Of a stretch of DNA of 64,000 nt, positions 21,161-31,542 are shown piece after piece (positions within the stretch are counted from its first letter, which is position 1; each line of letters opens with the position of its first letter). The notes beneath the pieces are model-generated. The model made no database searches. It was not told the origin of the DNA and worked only from the letters and a program-made list of their open reading frames with translations. Origin of the DNA: Onthophagus taurus. Taxonomy: Eukaryota; Arthropoda; Insecta; Coleoptera; Scarabaeidae. Position numbers and translations under genes: made by a program. The DNA lies in contig NC_091972.1 in the NCBI RefSeq assembly GCF_036711975.1, positions 20,093,001 to 20,157,000 of the forward strand, written 5' to 3'.

Positions 21161-23750
21161 CATCAAGGAGATCATTTATAAATAATAAAAAAAGCAATGG
21201 TCCCATATTAGAGCCTTGTGGCACTCCAGAGTGAACGAGGAACAACTCCGACTTTTCACCATTAAATACTACATACTGCCTACGATTCGTAAAATAAGAT
21301 GCAAATAATTTTAATAAATTAGTCGATAAACCGTATTTATACAGTTTACTCAGCAAATTGTTAAAATTAACTCTGTCAAAGGCTTTTGTAAAGTCGGTGT
21401 ATAGCACGTCCATCTGTTGTTTGCTATCTAAGGCCAGGGCTACATTCTCAGAAAAAACTGTTAAATGGGATACAGTTGATCTCCCTGGAAAGAAACCATG
21501 CTGAAAATCAGATATATAATTTTTTGTATGTTGAAAAATTTGAATGTATATAATATTGTCAAATATTTTCGAAATACATTGAATGAGAGCAATAGGCCTA
21601 TAATTAGTAATTTGTCTCTTATCGCCACCTTTGTATACAAGAAAAAGCTTAACTTTGTTCCACAAAGTGGGGTATTCAGAAGTTTGTATTATTTTGTTAA
21701 AAATTATTTCATTAAATATTCAATATAACCTTTTATATAAGAATTTGATCTGAACCCACAGATGTTTTAGTTTTTATTTTCTTCAAGGCTGTAAGTATGT
21801 CAGTATCAGTTAGTCAGAATCCACCCGCTCCCCAGTAAAATTGATGGTAAAGGAGCTTAGGTAAAGGAACACTGAACACTGACGAAAAATATTTTCCAAA
21901 CGCCACACAGTGGTCCATTTCATAAATCTAGGTAGACAAAATTAATATTGAAAAAAATAGAACTTTTTTAGACATAATTATATTCAAAATTTCATAAAAA
22001 ATGTTTTAAAAGTCTTCATCGTCGTTTCAAAAGTCATCACTACTGCACGAGGGACAAAATTCTTCATTTGTGGACTCCTCCTCTGCAGTGATAGATTCCT
22101 GCTCTTGAGATGACTTTTCTAATAATCAAATTACTTCATCGGAAATATTCTCTATTTTCTTAGGAACAAGACTTCTGAAGTTTGTAATTAGCGGATCTGA
22201 CGAAACTAATAACATATTGAACAGATCCTCGGTGTTAGTGATTCTAGACGTTTTTCTAGCGTGATCTCTCTGAAACTTTCGACAATCCTTGTTGCGCGCT
22301 TCCTCAGAAAGCTGCCGAATAGAAACAAGAGCAGATTTAATAATATCCGATTCATGAATTAAAAGTTTATGAACACTTGCCGACATGTAATACCAATTAT
22401 ATAATTGAACATACAACTTAGCAATGTCTATGGCATATTCTTCAAATGCTCGGTTTTAACTTCAAATCTGTAGGCAATGTGCAGTAGACCTTCGAAGCAT
22501 CTTATCCACGCATGAAAACTTGATAACCTAAAATCGAATATCCTTCATCAACAGGCATTGATGCGTGTCTAGCCAAGTTATTCATTTCTTTAGGTGTTGC
22601 ACCACAGATATAATACTTTTAAAATGACTCTTGTACAATAACACTGCAGACCTTTCCGTCTATCATTGTCATCACCATTTTGTGATCCATGAATATGTCT
22701 TTGCCTTCATTTATAATATGTGTCGGAGAAAGAACTTTTATTTCTGTTTCTACTTTACTAACTTCTGTTCGAGTTAGTTGTGCAGTCTCTTCCTGAAACA
22801 ATAACTTTATTAGGCGACAATAGCGTGGATTTTCCCATTTTATTGCTTCATTATGTTTTAATTGAAACGGAACCAATGAAATTACGAACAAGAATGCATC
22901 GTCATGTTGTTCATTTCCCATGTCCGTCCTATACATTTTCTCTTGTATGTACTTTGTCCTGCACACAACAACTATCAGTCACTTTTAGCACACATCCGGT
23001 TACGTGATCATCACAGTCTTCTAGTCTTAATTTGATTATTGTATAACTATAGACACTATAGTTTCTAATGGAAACGTTTAGTTTGCTCAGTTTATAAGAA
23101 AACACTTTCGTGCATTTTGTCCAGCTAAAATAGCAGTTTGAACCACTATGCGCCATAGCGATCTCCTTGGATGATTCATATTGATCGTCGAGATATGTCA
23201 TACGGTTATATTCAAGAACCTTCTTACTATTCTTTCGACTTTTAATGAATGACCAGAAGTTAGAACTGTTTTCGTGTATACTTTGTTCAAAATTTGTTAT
23301 GTATATGGTATATGCATTTTGAATAAAACTGAAGATTATGTCTTTTATATAACAGCAAATACCTATGTTTAGCATTAATTTTTGTTATTAAGTATATCAA
23401 ATGTAAACCACTTAGGATACTCTCTAATAGGCCCTTCAACAGAGTCCTTACCTCTAAGTACACATCTATCCAATAAACTGTACAAAATTTGATAAAATTT
23501 AGATACTACCTCATCCACCGTATTTAAATTCTCCAAAATTAACCATTTAGTATCTTTAATTAAAGCAATTAATAATGGAAAATCAGCCTTGCGAGAATTG
23601 TGTATATTTGAATGAAACTGTGATTTGGTAGCTCTCTTTGGAAATATTGCAATAACACTTAAAGGTGGGTGGAAAGAATCCACTTTACTTTTTTCAGATA
23701 TAACTAAGTTTATTATATTAAAATGTTTAGAAACTTCCTTTCATCTTTAG
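21150..23750 (-). mobile_element. LINE fragment (endonuclease end to reverse transcriptase), split by a Transib
   Basis: Read on the minus strand from 23683: YPKWFTFDILNNKN, the end of the endonuclease region. Then comes a linker with NFWSFIKSRKNSKKVLEYN, and after the Transib insertion FGKYFSSVFS and TDILTALKKIKTKTSVGSDQ. Finally reverse transcriptase at 21150-21665: NYRPIALIQCISKIFDNII, GFFPGRSTVSHL, YTDFTKAFDRVNF, VHSGVPQGSNMGPLLFLLFI. It stops before the YADD motif, so the 3' part is missing. It belongs to the Jockey/CR1-like non-LTR group and is 5'-truncated inside the endonuclease. Confidence 0.85.
21906..23150 (-). mobile_element. Transib DNA transposon (RAG1-related), deletion copy
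   Basis: 1,245 bases, starting CACAGTGGTCCA and ending with the complement of CATAGTGGTTCA. It is flanked by CGCCA at 21901-21905 and 23151-23155, the 5-base GC-rich duplication typical of Transib. The minus strand keeps two transposase pieces. At 22619-22966 the block HKMVMTMIDGKVC resembles the MxDGKxCN region of Transib. At 22126-22416 the C-terminal block reads SVHKLLIHESDIIKSALVSI, then LSEEARNKDCRKFQRDHARK and LLVSSDPLI. Full elements are about 3 kb, so much of the core is missing. It interrupts the LINE exactly: the LINE reading frame resumes across the insertion. Confidence 0.85.
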
Positions 23751-24151
23751 AACAATTCGATTAATGATTAAAATTTTACAATACATTATCTACATATAGT
23801 TTTTTAATTAATTTTAATTGAATGGGAACAAACAGCTCTTTAGAAAATTAATATTGATATTGAAATCTTATCATACTGTTCACTGTTATTGAAATTATTA
23901 ATTAATATTAAAAAATTTCATTGATTCTATTATTTCCTATGACTTATATTCATATTTTTGACACTTCATTAGTATTTGAGTATTAGATTGATAGTAAAGA
24001 TTAAAATCTACCCTTATTAACACTAATTAATTGGCAATTATCATAATTGTTATCTACGTTTTTTGCGTTCAACATTGCTATAAAATCAGGTAGTACCATC
24101 CTCAATTATTATTCGAATTGTTCGATTACAGCAATTTGGTTAAGCATCAAA
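23750..24151 (+). promoter_or_regulatory. Promoter region of copy 6, with trace of a lost minus gene
   Basis: A TATAAAA box lies at 24079-24085, with TTATCA and TTATCT sites 20-40 bases upstream. At about 23750-23775 the sequence AGAACAATTCGATTAATGAT matches the promoter side of the minus pseudogenes (near 3487 and 8081). This suggests a minus partner once stood here, removed or displaced where the LINE begins. Confidence 0.5.
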
Positions 24152-24826
24152 ATGAAAGGTAAGATTAAACCATTACAATTTAACAAACTTAGCTAAAACT
24201 TTATTTTTTATATTTTAGTTACATTCTTATTGTGTGCCACCTTTGTATTGGCTTTCCAATATGCCAAAGCCGATCCAGTTGGTGAATGCCCTGACACAAT
24301 GAACCCGGAAAAAGTTGATTTCTTGGTAGATGATAACGATTGCACCGTCTTCTACAAATGCGATTGGGGAAAACCCGTCAAATTCGATTGCCCATCTGAT
24401 TTACATTTCAACAAAGAATTGGAAGTCTGTGATTGGCCCGATAAAGCTGGATGCAACGGTGATGGTGGAGATGACGGTGGAAGTAGCAGCAGCAGTAGCA
24501 GTAGCGAAAGCGATGAAGGGGATGACGATGAAGAAGTAGTTGAAGGAGGAGATGACAATGTTGAAGAAGATTCCGGTAGCTCCAGCTCTAGTTCTAGCTC
24601 CGAAAGTGACGAAAGTGGCGATGGAAACGGTCAAGGCAGATGCCCAAATGATCCATGCCCAAAAGAAAATGGTGATTTCCCTCATTACTTTGCCCACCCT
24701 GAAACCTGTGGTAGATTCTGCCAATGCGATTGGGGAGTTGCCTATGATATGCCATGCCCAGATGGACTTCATTTCAATACCAAACTTAATGTTTGCGATT
24801 GGCCAGCCGATGCAGGATGCGAATAA
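24152..24826 (+). CDS. Secreted two-domain chitin-binding (peritrophin-like) protein, copy 6
   Basis: CDS join(24152..24158,24219..24826), 204 aa. It is the shortest linker version: SESDEGDDDEEVVEGGDDNVEE, lacking the EEVEGGD block of its sisters but with an extra Asp, and EEDSGSS as in copies 1 and 2. Signal peptide, first CBM14 domain and second eight-Cys domain are intact and near-identical to the other copies. Its 3' flank differs from theirs; AATAAA is at 24861-24866. It is the last gene of the array. Confidence 0.93.
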
Positions 24827-24889
24827 TTTATTTGATTTATAAAAATGTTTATGTTGTTTAAATAAATAAAAATATTATTATGTTGTAAG

Positions 24890-25165
24890 CATTTTTTTGA
24901 ATTTTATTATAAAAATATTCAGTTATAGTGTCATGTCATCTTTATTGCAATGCTTCACTATGTACTGAGATGATGGCGAGAAGTTACTATTTAGTGACCA
25001 TCGCTTATACATTCTGTTCTTTTCTCGTGTATCGCTTTCCTTTCTGCCAGAATCAAGTCAAAAGGTGACATGGTCATATTTGTATCGGTGCGTACCCCTG
25101 TCATAGTGAAGAATTCTATTAATGTTGAGCTCTATATCGACACAACGTATGTATAATGTCATTAC
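24890..25165. other. Intergenic, nothing recognised
   Basis: AT-rich sequence between the last array gene and a decayed Glu-Pro gene. No coding signal or repeat end was recognised. Confidence 0.4.
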
Positions 25166-28100
25166 ATTACACAGTTGAAAAATACGATTGTGGGTGCCAT
25201 GGATTGCACTACAACAAAAAATTTTATGTTTGTGATTGTGACAAACTAAAGTGGTTGTGAAGGAAATATCAACGAAGAGAGCAATAAAGGTAGTGGAGAT
25301 GGTTCAAACGCTAGCTCAAGTGATGAATCTCAGAAAACTCCAGAAAATAAATCTGTACCTGAAGCTGAAGCTGAATCTGAACCAGAACTAAAACGCGATC
25401 CAGATCAATACCCAAAACAAGAGCAGAATAAAAACTAGAACAAGATCAACAACAGAACTAAATCCAGAGCAAGAACCAGATCCAAAACCAGATCCAGAGT
25501 CAGAACAAGAATCGTTAGCAGAATCTATTTTAACCAAGGAAGGCAACAGCTCCAAAAGTAATTCCGGAGAATCATCTGAAGAAAAGTGAACCAGAACTAG
25601 AAGCTGAAAGATCTCAAGCTCTAATTTAAGTGAAGTATTTCTGGATACATCATTTCTGAACCTAAACCTCGACTTAAACCCATTTCAAGCGAAGTTAGCA
25701 CCAACTCTGAAAGGAATTCCCAAGAAGGATCTGTGTTGTGATTTCTATTTATGTAGTAATAAATTTACACACGACTTGGTAGTCAAATCTGGTAAAATCT
25801 AATATTTATTTGTTGTTGTTTTGTAACCATGTACACACATGTCTTTTTTAATAACTATGTGACTTTTGTTTCATTAAGCTACTGGAGGTGCGCCTAAGAG
25901 TACGCACTTAACTTTTTTTTTTATAAAAAATGGATTTGACATCAAAAGGAGTTTATTCTATGACATGTACGTACCCATGCCTACAAACTAACAAATGGTC
26001 AAAGGAAAAAGAATTGTTGTAGTCATAGGAATGTACAGAGAATGTTATAAAAAAAGCGAGCGCACGTACTCTTAGAAACACATTTTCCTAAGAGTACGCA
26101 CTTGTGCGTCTTAGAGTACGCATAAAAACGGTGAACTAAATAAAACACAACAATCTGTCTAAAAATAATACAAATGAAAAGTGTATTAATTTTCACACGA
26201 GTCGCACAAAAAAAAATTTTGTCCTTGATAATTATGCGCAGCAGCACCACAATGCAATTTATAACATTGTAAGCAACTTCCTGATTCAGAACAAGAGCTT
26301 CTGTAATTTTCCTGACAACTAAGAAAAATATCATCTTCTTCTGCATTTGTAGTTCACATATTTTTCTACTTTCTCTTCGCACGGCATGTTCTTTTTCCTT
26401 TCTTTGTCGATGGTTCTTATTTAATTTCTTGTAAAATTTACCTCTTGGTCGAATCACCTCGTTTCACATTTTGTAACAGCGCATCTTTGTAAAGCGTGGA
26501 AGATAAAATTTCGGATTTATTTGATTTGGTTCTTCGAGTTTGAACATGTTTCGCTTTTAGAAGAGGTATTATCATTTTCGGTGTGATTGAAATTGTGTCA
26601 CTCCCGTAGAATGTATTTGCTGGTATCGTCAGAAGACTTTTGTTTGGTGTTGAGAATGACTTTTTAGGTGTTGTTTCTTTTTTCTGAATTTTGAGCTGAA
26701 TGTCTGAGTGTTTGCTTATCTACGAATATGATCGAGTGTTTTTTGGTGTGTTATTAGTTCTTTCTGTTGTGTTTGGCAATGAATCTTTGTAGATGTCATT
26801 GATGGTCCTGGTCCTGCTTGACTGTTTTCGTTGGTGGTTTGTTCTTTCTGAATTGTTAATATTTGCTGTTCTTGAATTTGTGTCTGGTGATTGTGATTGC
26901 TTATTGATTGTTCAGATATTATTGTGTCTTGTCTTTTAAGTAAAAAATGAGATAGTGGCAAAGCATCTTCACTATCGAAATCCTGTTGACTATCAAACGT
27001 AAGTATGTTAGTTACTTCAGCTGGAGCAAAATCTACATCGTTAAAAGTATCTGGGTTGTATGGAAATATTGGCAACTTTAGAATATGCCGAATGGAATAA
27101 GGCTGCCATCTGTCTAATAGTGATGGGTTTTGCTGGATTAGTTACCATCCATTTATCGCATTCTGATGAAAATGCGGGTTTTAAAGGAGCAAAAAAGCTT
27201 TATCTAAAGGTTGCAACTTATGGCTCGAGTGTGGTGGTAACGAGAATAACATTATGAAATGTTTTCGGCAAAACATAATGGCTTGTAAGGAGCAGTGGGA
27301 AATATGGTTATTTAAAATAAGAATAGCTGGGTCGTCTGATGTTGATTTTACATAGGTTTGAAAATAACGTAGCCATTCTATAAATAATTCTGAATTCATA
27401 CACCCAGAATCTGAAATTAGTTTTAAAGTTCCGGGTGGAGCACCATAAAATAGTTCTTCCTTCATCTTTTTTCGAGGGAAAATGAGAGGAGGAAGCACCC
27501 ATATACCCGATGCACTCATGCAACATACGGCAGTTATTAGTTGGCCCCTTTTAGCTGATACCACCTTAGCCACACACTTTTTACGTTTGGATGAGAAAAC
27601 CTTTGGCAATTTGTTAGGTACAGTCGACAGACCAGTTTCATCCATATTAAAATCACGATGAGGTCCTACTTTGGTCTTCTTGTAACATTGTGCTAAATTG
27701 TTAAAAACACATTGACGTTGCACCTTATTAAACTCCATAGCCCGAGCTAAACTAAATTTTTCTGGGTTCCATAAAGATAGTCCAATGTCTCAATGCAATT
27801 TTTTTTTCGCGGTTAAACCTATGCTCAATCCCATTTAATTCAGCATATTGATATACCAAGGACATAACATCTTTCATTCTTAATCCATTACATCTGTTAT
27901 CAAGTTCTCTAACGTGGTTTGCTAATTCCAACTCCATTTCCTTGGTAAAGACCGGAGCAAATCTTCCTAAGGTAGTAGGAATAGTACCCTGTAAAATAGG
28001 TATATAACTATCATGCTTAGTTAAAAACAACGAGTTGTTAACTTGCTGCTTTTAACCTTTTTCTTAAAGTAGATTCGTTAACACCCAATGACCGTGCCAC

Positions 28101-28600
28101 AGAACGCTTGCTTTCTCCTCTTTCAATTCGTGTTCTGGCTTCGTTCAATAAATCTTCATTAAATTTCAATTGTCGATCAGTTTTTCGTCGGTATTTTCCC
28201 ATCTTTTTGTTAATAATATAAAGTTAAAATTATTGTTAACTTACAGAATCTAAGAGTACGCAGAATGGTAAAGAGTGCATACTCTTTGGGTGTGTACTCT
28301 TTAACATCCATACATGAGTGGCCTTTTTGTGTTTTATATATAGTGTTTACTTGTTTATCATTTATATTTACAACAATCTGAAGAAAGACCAAAAGCAGAA
28401 TCAAAACCCGAAGCTGAACCTGAACCAGATCTACAACGAGAACAATTCCCAAGAAGAAAAACCAAGACCTGAACTAACAATTCTCAAACAGAATCTAAAG
28501 AAAAACCAGAATACAAAACTGAAAAACCTAGCAAATAAAGCATCATGTCCGGAAAGGAAGTTCTAGAAACTTCGAAAAACAAATCAAATCAAATGAAACG
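25166..28600 (+). pseudogene. Decayed Glu-Pro-rich chitin-binding gene, split by a pogo-like element
   Basis: At 25170-25260 a worn CBM14 domain can be read (EKYDCG, then GLHYNKKFYVCDCD), followed by NASSSDESQKTPENKSVPEA and degenerate Glu/Pro/Lys repeats to about 25735. After the inserted element the same kind of sequence resumes at about 28375 (EERPKAESKPEAEPEPDL, then EKPSK). There are many stops and frameshifts. It is the oldest-looking relative of the genes at 31543-53097 and marks the edge between the two gene families. Confidence 0.65.
25740..28370 (-). mobile_element. pogo-like element with transposase remnants
   Basis: Minus-strand pieces in order: MGKYRRKTDRQLKFNEDLLN, then ESKRSVARSLGVNESTLRKR at 28030-28203 (psq-type helix-turn-helix); a CENPB-type DNA-binding segment at 27752-28030; a DDE_1 catalytic region at 27181-27738 with FNMDETGLSTVPNK, KRGQLITAVCCMSASG and ILILNNHISH; a C-terminal tail at 26716-27075. 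The usual DNH of the core reads NNH here, so the second catalytic Asp appears lost. The motif AAGAGTACGCA recurs near both ends (about 25893, 26092, 28250). Exact ends are uncertain; the range is set by the two halves of the interrupted pseudogene. Confidence 0.75.
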
Positions 28601-28984
28601 AACACATCAATTTATATTATTACGCTTTTGGCGGCATATCCCATCTTATATTCTACTTCTAACATGTTTTTTCCTGTTACAACTAAATCAAAATCATCTG
28701 AGGAACTCTGTTATACCGAAGAGGAGAGTTTTCTTTATCCAAAACTCCTTGCACTCTTTTTATTGCTTTTATGAACTTCCCTAAAACTGCATTGATCGTT
28801 ACTAAACACTCCTTTATCCTCTATTTCGTTATTCAACTTGTTCCTGGTCAAGATCTCCATTAATTTTGCAATCGCCACTTCCAACTAAACTGAACAATAA
28901 CTGAGTTTTCATCAACAATTGAGTTTCTTCCAACTTAGGTTGTAGGTTTTTCAGGAGGCTTCAAAATCTCCACTTTGTGATATA
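28600..28984. other. Intergenic, nothing recognised
   Basis: AT-rich, no convincing coding sequence, RNA gene or element end. Confidence 0.4.
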
Positions 28985-29525
28985 CAGGGGATTTATTGCT
29001 AAGGACAAATAATAACTAATAGATGAAAAAAATTGTAGTAAAAGTTTTTTATTTTCCTAGATTTTCGATATAATCGGCGATATCTAGATAATGTGTTTCC
29101 TGGAAGATGGATAGGTCGTGATGGTCCAATTGCCTGGCCACAGTGATCGCCCGTCCTCAATCCTTTTGAGTTACACCTTTCGGGTCACTTAAAGAGCAGA
29201 GTGTACGCCACGGAAGTTAATACTCAGCAAATATTGCAAAATCAGATACTTGTTGCTGCCTAGACAATCCGCCAACACCCTGGTTTAGGCCGCGCTAGTA
29301 TGGGATCTTGGATTCGGGGAACCCAATTGATAGAAAATATGGGAAATAACTTCGAACACTTGCTGTGATGTTATTTTAAAATGTTCTATGTATTCTTGAT
29401 TTGAAAGTAAATATCACGGATATCTATGAAACAGAAAATCTTTTACTACTAATTTTTCGCCTATTAGTCATCATTCGTCATGAGGAGTAAATACCCAAGT
29501 TTATGCGTGGTTGAGAATCACCCTG
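28985..29525 (+). mobile_element. Tc1/mariner-superfamily remnant
   Basis: 541 bases starting CAGGGGATTTATTGC and ending GAATCACCCTG, bordered by TA on both sides. The plus strand at about 29075-29370 reads DNVFPGRWIGRDGPIAWP, then LHLSGHLKSRVYATEV and NNFEHLL: the C-terminal part of an IS630/Tc1/mariner transposase (family form PRSPDLTPLDFFLWGHLK). Internal stops and the missing N-terminal half make it dead. Confidence 0.7.
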
Positions 29526-30193
29526 TATAAAGGAAGGTCAACAAATATATGAATTCCACATTCATGTTCTAAATTGCTTAGTCAAAAAAAAATTCTTGAC
29601 AACAAAGAAAATGCTTACTTATTAAGGCTATGAATGCATAATACATTTTAAATGAAGGTAAAATCTGCGCAGTAGCTCAACAAGTAGGTACATTTTTTTA
29701 TATGTAGCACTAATAGATAATAAATTTAATATAAGCTATTAAACATTGTTGAAAAACTTATCATTGCGATAACAACTTCTAATTTAGAATCCTTATTTAT
29801 CTAAATAGTAATATAATAGATTGATAATAAATTTGAATTGCGTATAACATGATCAATTAAAATTAATCTTAGATAACTAATTCTAGGAATTAATAAATTT
29901 TCTTACTTCAACACATGTTATAACTTTCCATTCTTACAAAGATGTTTTAAGAAAATATAGTTTTATATGTTAGGACTAACATAACAATGCATTTGATAAG
30001 AAACAATAGATTATAACATCTATTAAACAATTTGCATACGTAATAAAGACCACAACTTACGTTAATCTAATTTTTTATAAGAAAAATGATTACCATTGTT
30101 GCTAAATAAAAATGTATAATGAGGCAGTATATAAACCAGCATCTACAAATGTTCTCCCGTCTTCATGCAATGTTCATTCAAACATTCATAAAC
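29526..30193 (+). promoter_or_regulatory. Upstream region of the three-domain peritrophin gene
   Basis: AT-rich with no gene. A TATATAAA box lies at 30128-30135, 59 bases before the start codon. GATA-type sites include TTAGATAAC near 29871 and TTGATAAGAAAC near 29993. Confidence 0.55.
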
Positions 30194-31020
30194 ATGAAAT
30201 GTAAGTATTAAAGAAAAATAAAAATTAAATTTTAATTCTAATACATCTTTCAGCGACCGTTTTTATTTTCTCCATACTCATGGTATTCTTGAGTTCAAGT
30301 TTCGCCGATCCCGTAGGAACTTGTTCTTCGGATATGGACTCAAAAGAAGTAGACTTTCTTGTAGACTCAGAAGATTGCTCCGTATTCTATAAATGCAATT
30401 GGGGAGAACCTGTACAATACCGATGCAATGAAGGTTTACATTTCAACAAAGAAACAGGTGGTTGTGATTGGCCTGAAATTGCTGGATGTAATGGAAATGA
30501 TAATGAAAATAATACAGAAGAAGATTTAAGTAATGAAATAGAATCTAATGAAGTAGAATCGAATGAAACAGAACCATCAGAAAATAAATGCCCTAATGAT
30601 CAATGTCCAGCAGAAAACGGTGAATTTCCCGAAATTTTCTCTCACCCAGAAGATTGTGATAAATTCTGTAAATGCGATAGAGGAATAGCTTACGATAAAT
30701 CGTGTCCACCTGGGCTTCATTTTAACAAAGAATTGCAAGTTTGTGATTGGCCAGAAAATGCTAAATGTGAAAATGATGATTCTATTGATAGTGGAAGTGG
30801 GGAACCTGACTCTCCAGAAATCAATGACGGAGTGTGTTCAGATGAACCATGTCAAGAAGTAAACGGCAAATTCCCGGTTTTCTTCGCCCATCCGGAAACA
30901 TGTGAAAAATATTGCGTTTGCGATTGGGGTAAAGCCTATGACATGAGTTGTCCAAGTGGACTCCATTTCAGTCTCGACGATAATGTTTGTGTTGAACCAG
31001 AAAATGCTCGATGTAAATAA
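30194..31020 (+). CDS. Secreted protein with three CBM14 chitin-binding domains
   Basis: CDS join(30194..30200,30254..31020), 257 aa. The first exon is ATG-AAA-T with a phase-1 intron of 53 bases. Residues 1-20 (MKSTVFIFSILMVFLSSSFA) are a signal peptide. Domain 1 (about 21-81) has six cysteines and FYKCNWGEPVQYRC. An Asn/Glu linker (NENNTEEDLSNEIESNEVES) follows. Domain 2 starts CPNDQC with KFCKCDRGIAYDKSC; domain 3 starts CSDEPC with KYCVCDWGKAYDMSC; both have the eight-cysteine form. It is single copy here, lacks Ser runs and Glu-Pro repeats, and may be near the ancestral form of both families. AATAAA signals are at 31038-31043 and 31055-31060. It is expected to be extracellular and chitin-binding. 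Confidence 0.93.
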
Positions 31021-31060
31021 GTTGTATGAAATGTTATAATAAAGAAAACTAAGTAATAAA

Positions 31061-31542
31061 TGAGTCATGCTCATAAATATTTGTGGCTCAATTATACCCC
31101 TTATCTTTTAATGCACTTTAATACCCCAATAAATTTTTGAATTTCTTAAAAATATTTAAACTTTATATGCAACAAAGCAGTCGGTCATTGTTCATAGAAT
31201 TTACTTTTTAATAAATCAAATTTTATTTTTATGATAAGATAGTAATGTTACAATTAGACCATAAATAATATTATTTGAAACGTTAAATTAAAGTTCAGAG
31301 AATAGGTTTTATATTGTACTTGTACATTTTAAAAAACACACTGTGACCTATGCCACTATCATTTCTTAATAACCATTTGTACCGCAGTAATAATACAATA
31401 AACGCAGTTTATAGATTAATAAATAAATTAATATAATCAACTTTGATAAAGAATATTCGACTATATAAATTAATAGTTTCGGGAGAAAATCGCCGTAAGT
31501 GTCTTGGATTAACGCTAGATACCAGGTAGATCCAAGCTAAAT
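31061..31542 (+). promoter_or_regulatory. Upstream region of the long Glu-Pro gene
   Basis: No coding sequence. A TATATAAA box lies at 31462-31469. TTTGATAAAG at 31442-31451 puts a GATA-type site just upstream of it, the same spacing as in the three short Glu-Pro genes. The block CCACTATCATTTCTTAATAACC near 31351 recurs, inverted, upstream of the gene at 35026 (near 36420). Confidence 0.55.

Noticed and set aside
21906-21917. CACAGTG heptamer as a genuine V(D)J recombination signal
   Set aside because: It is the end of a transposon with matching inverted end and CGCCA duplication; there are no antigen-receptor segments.
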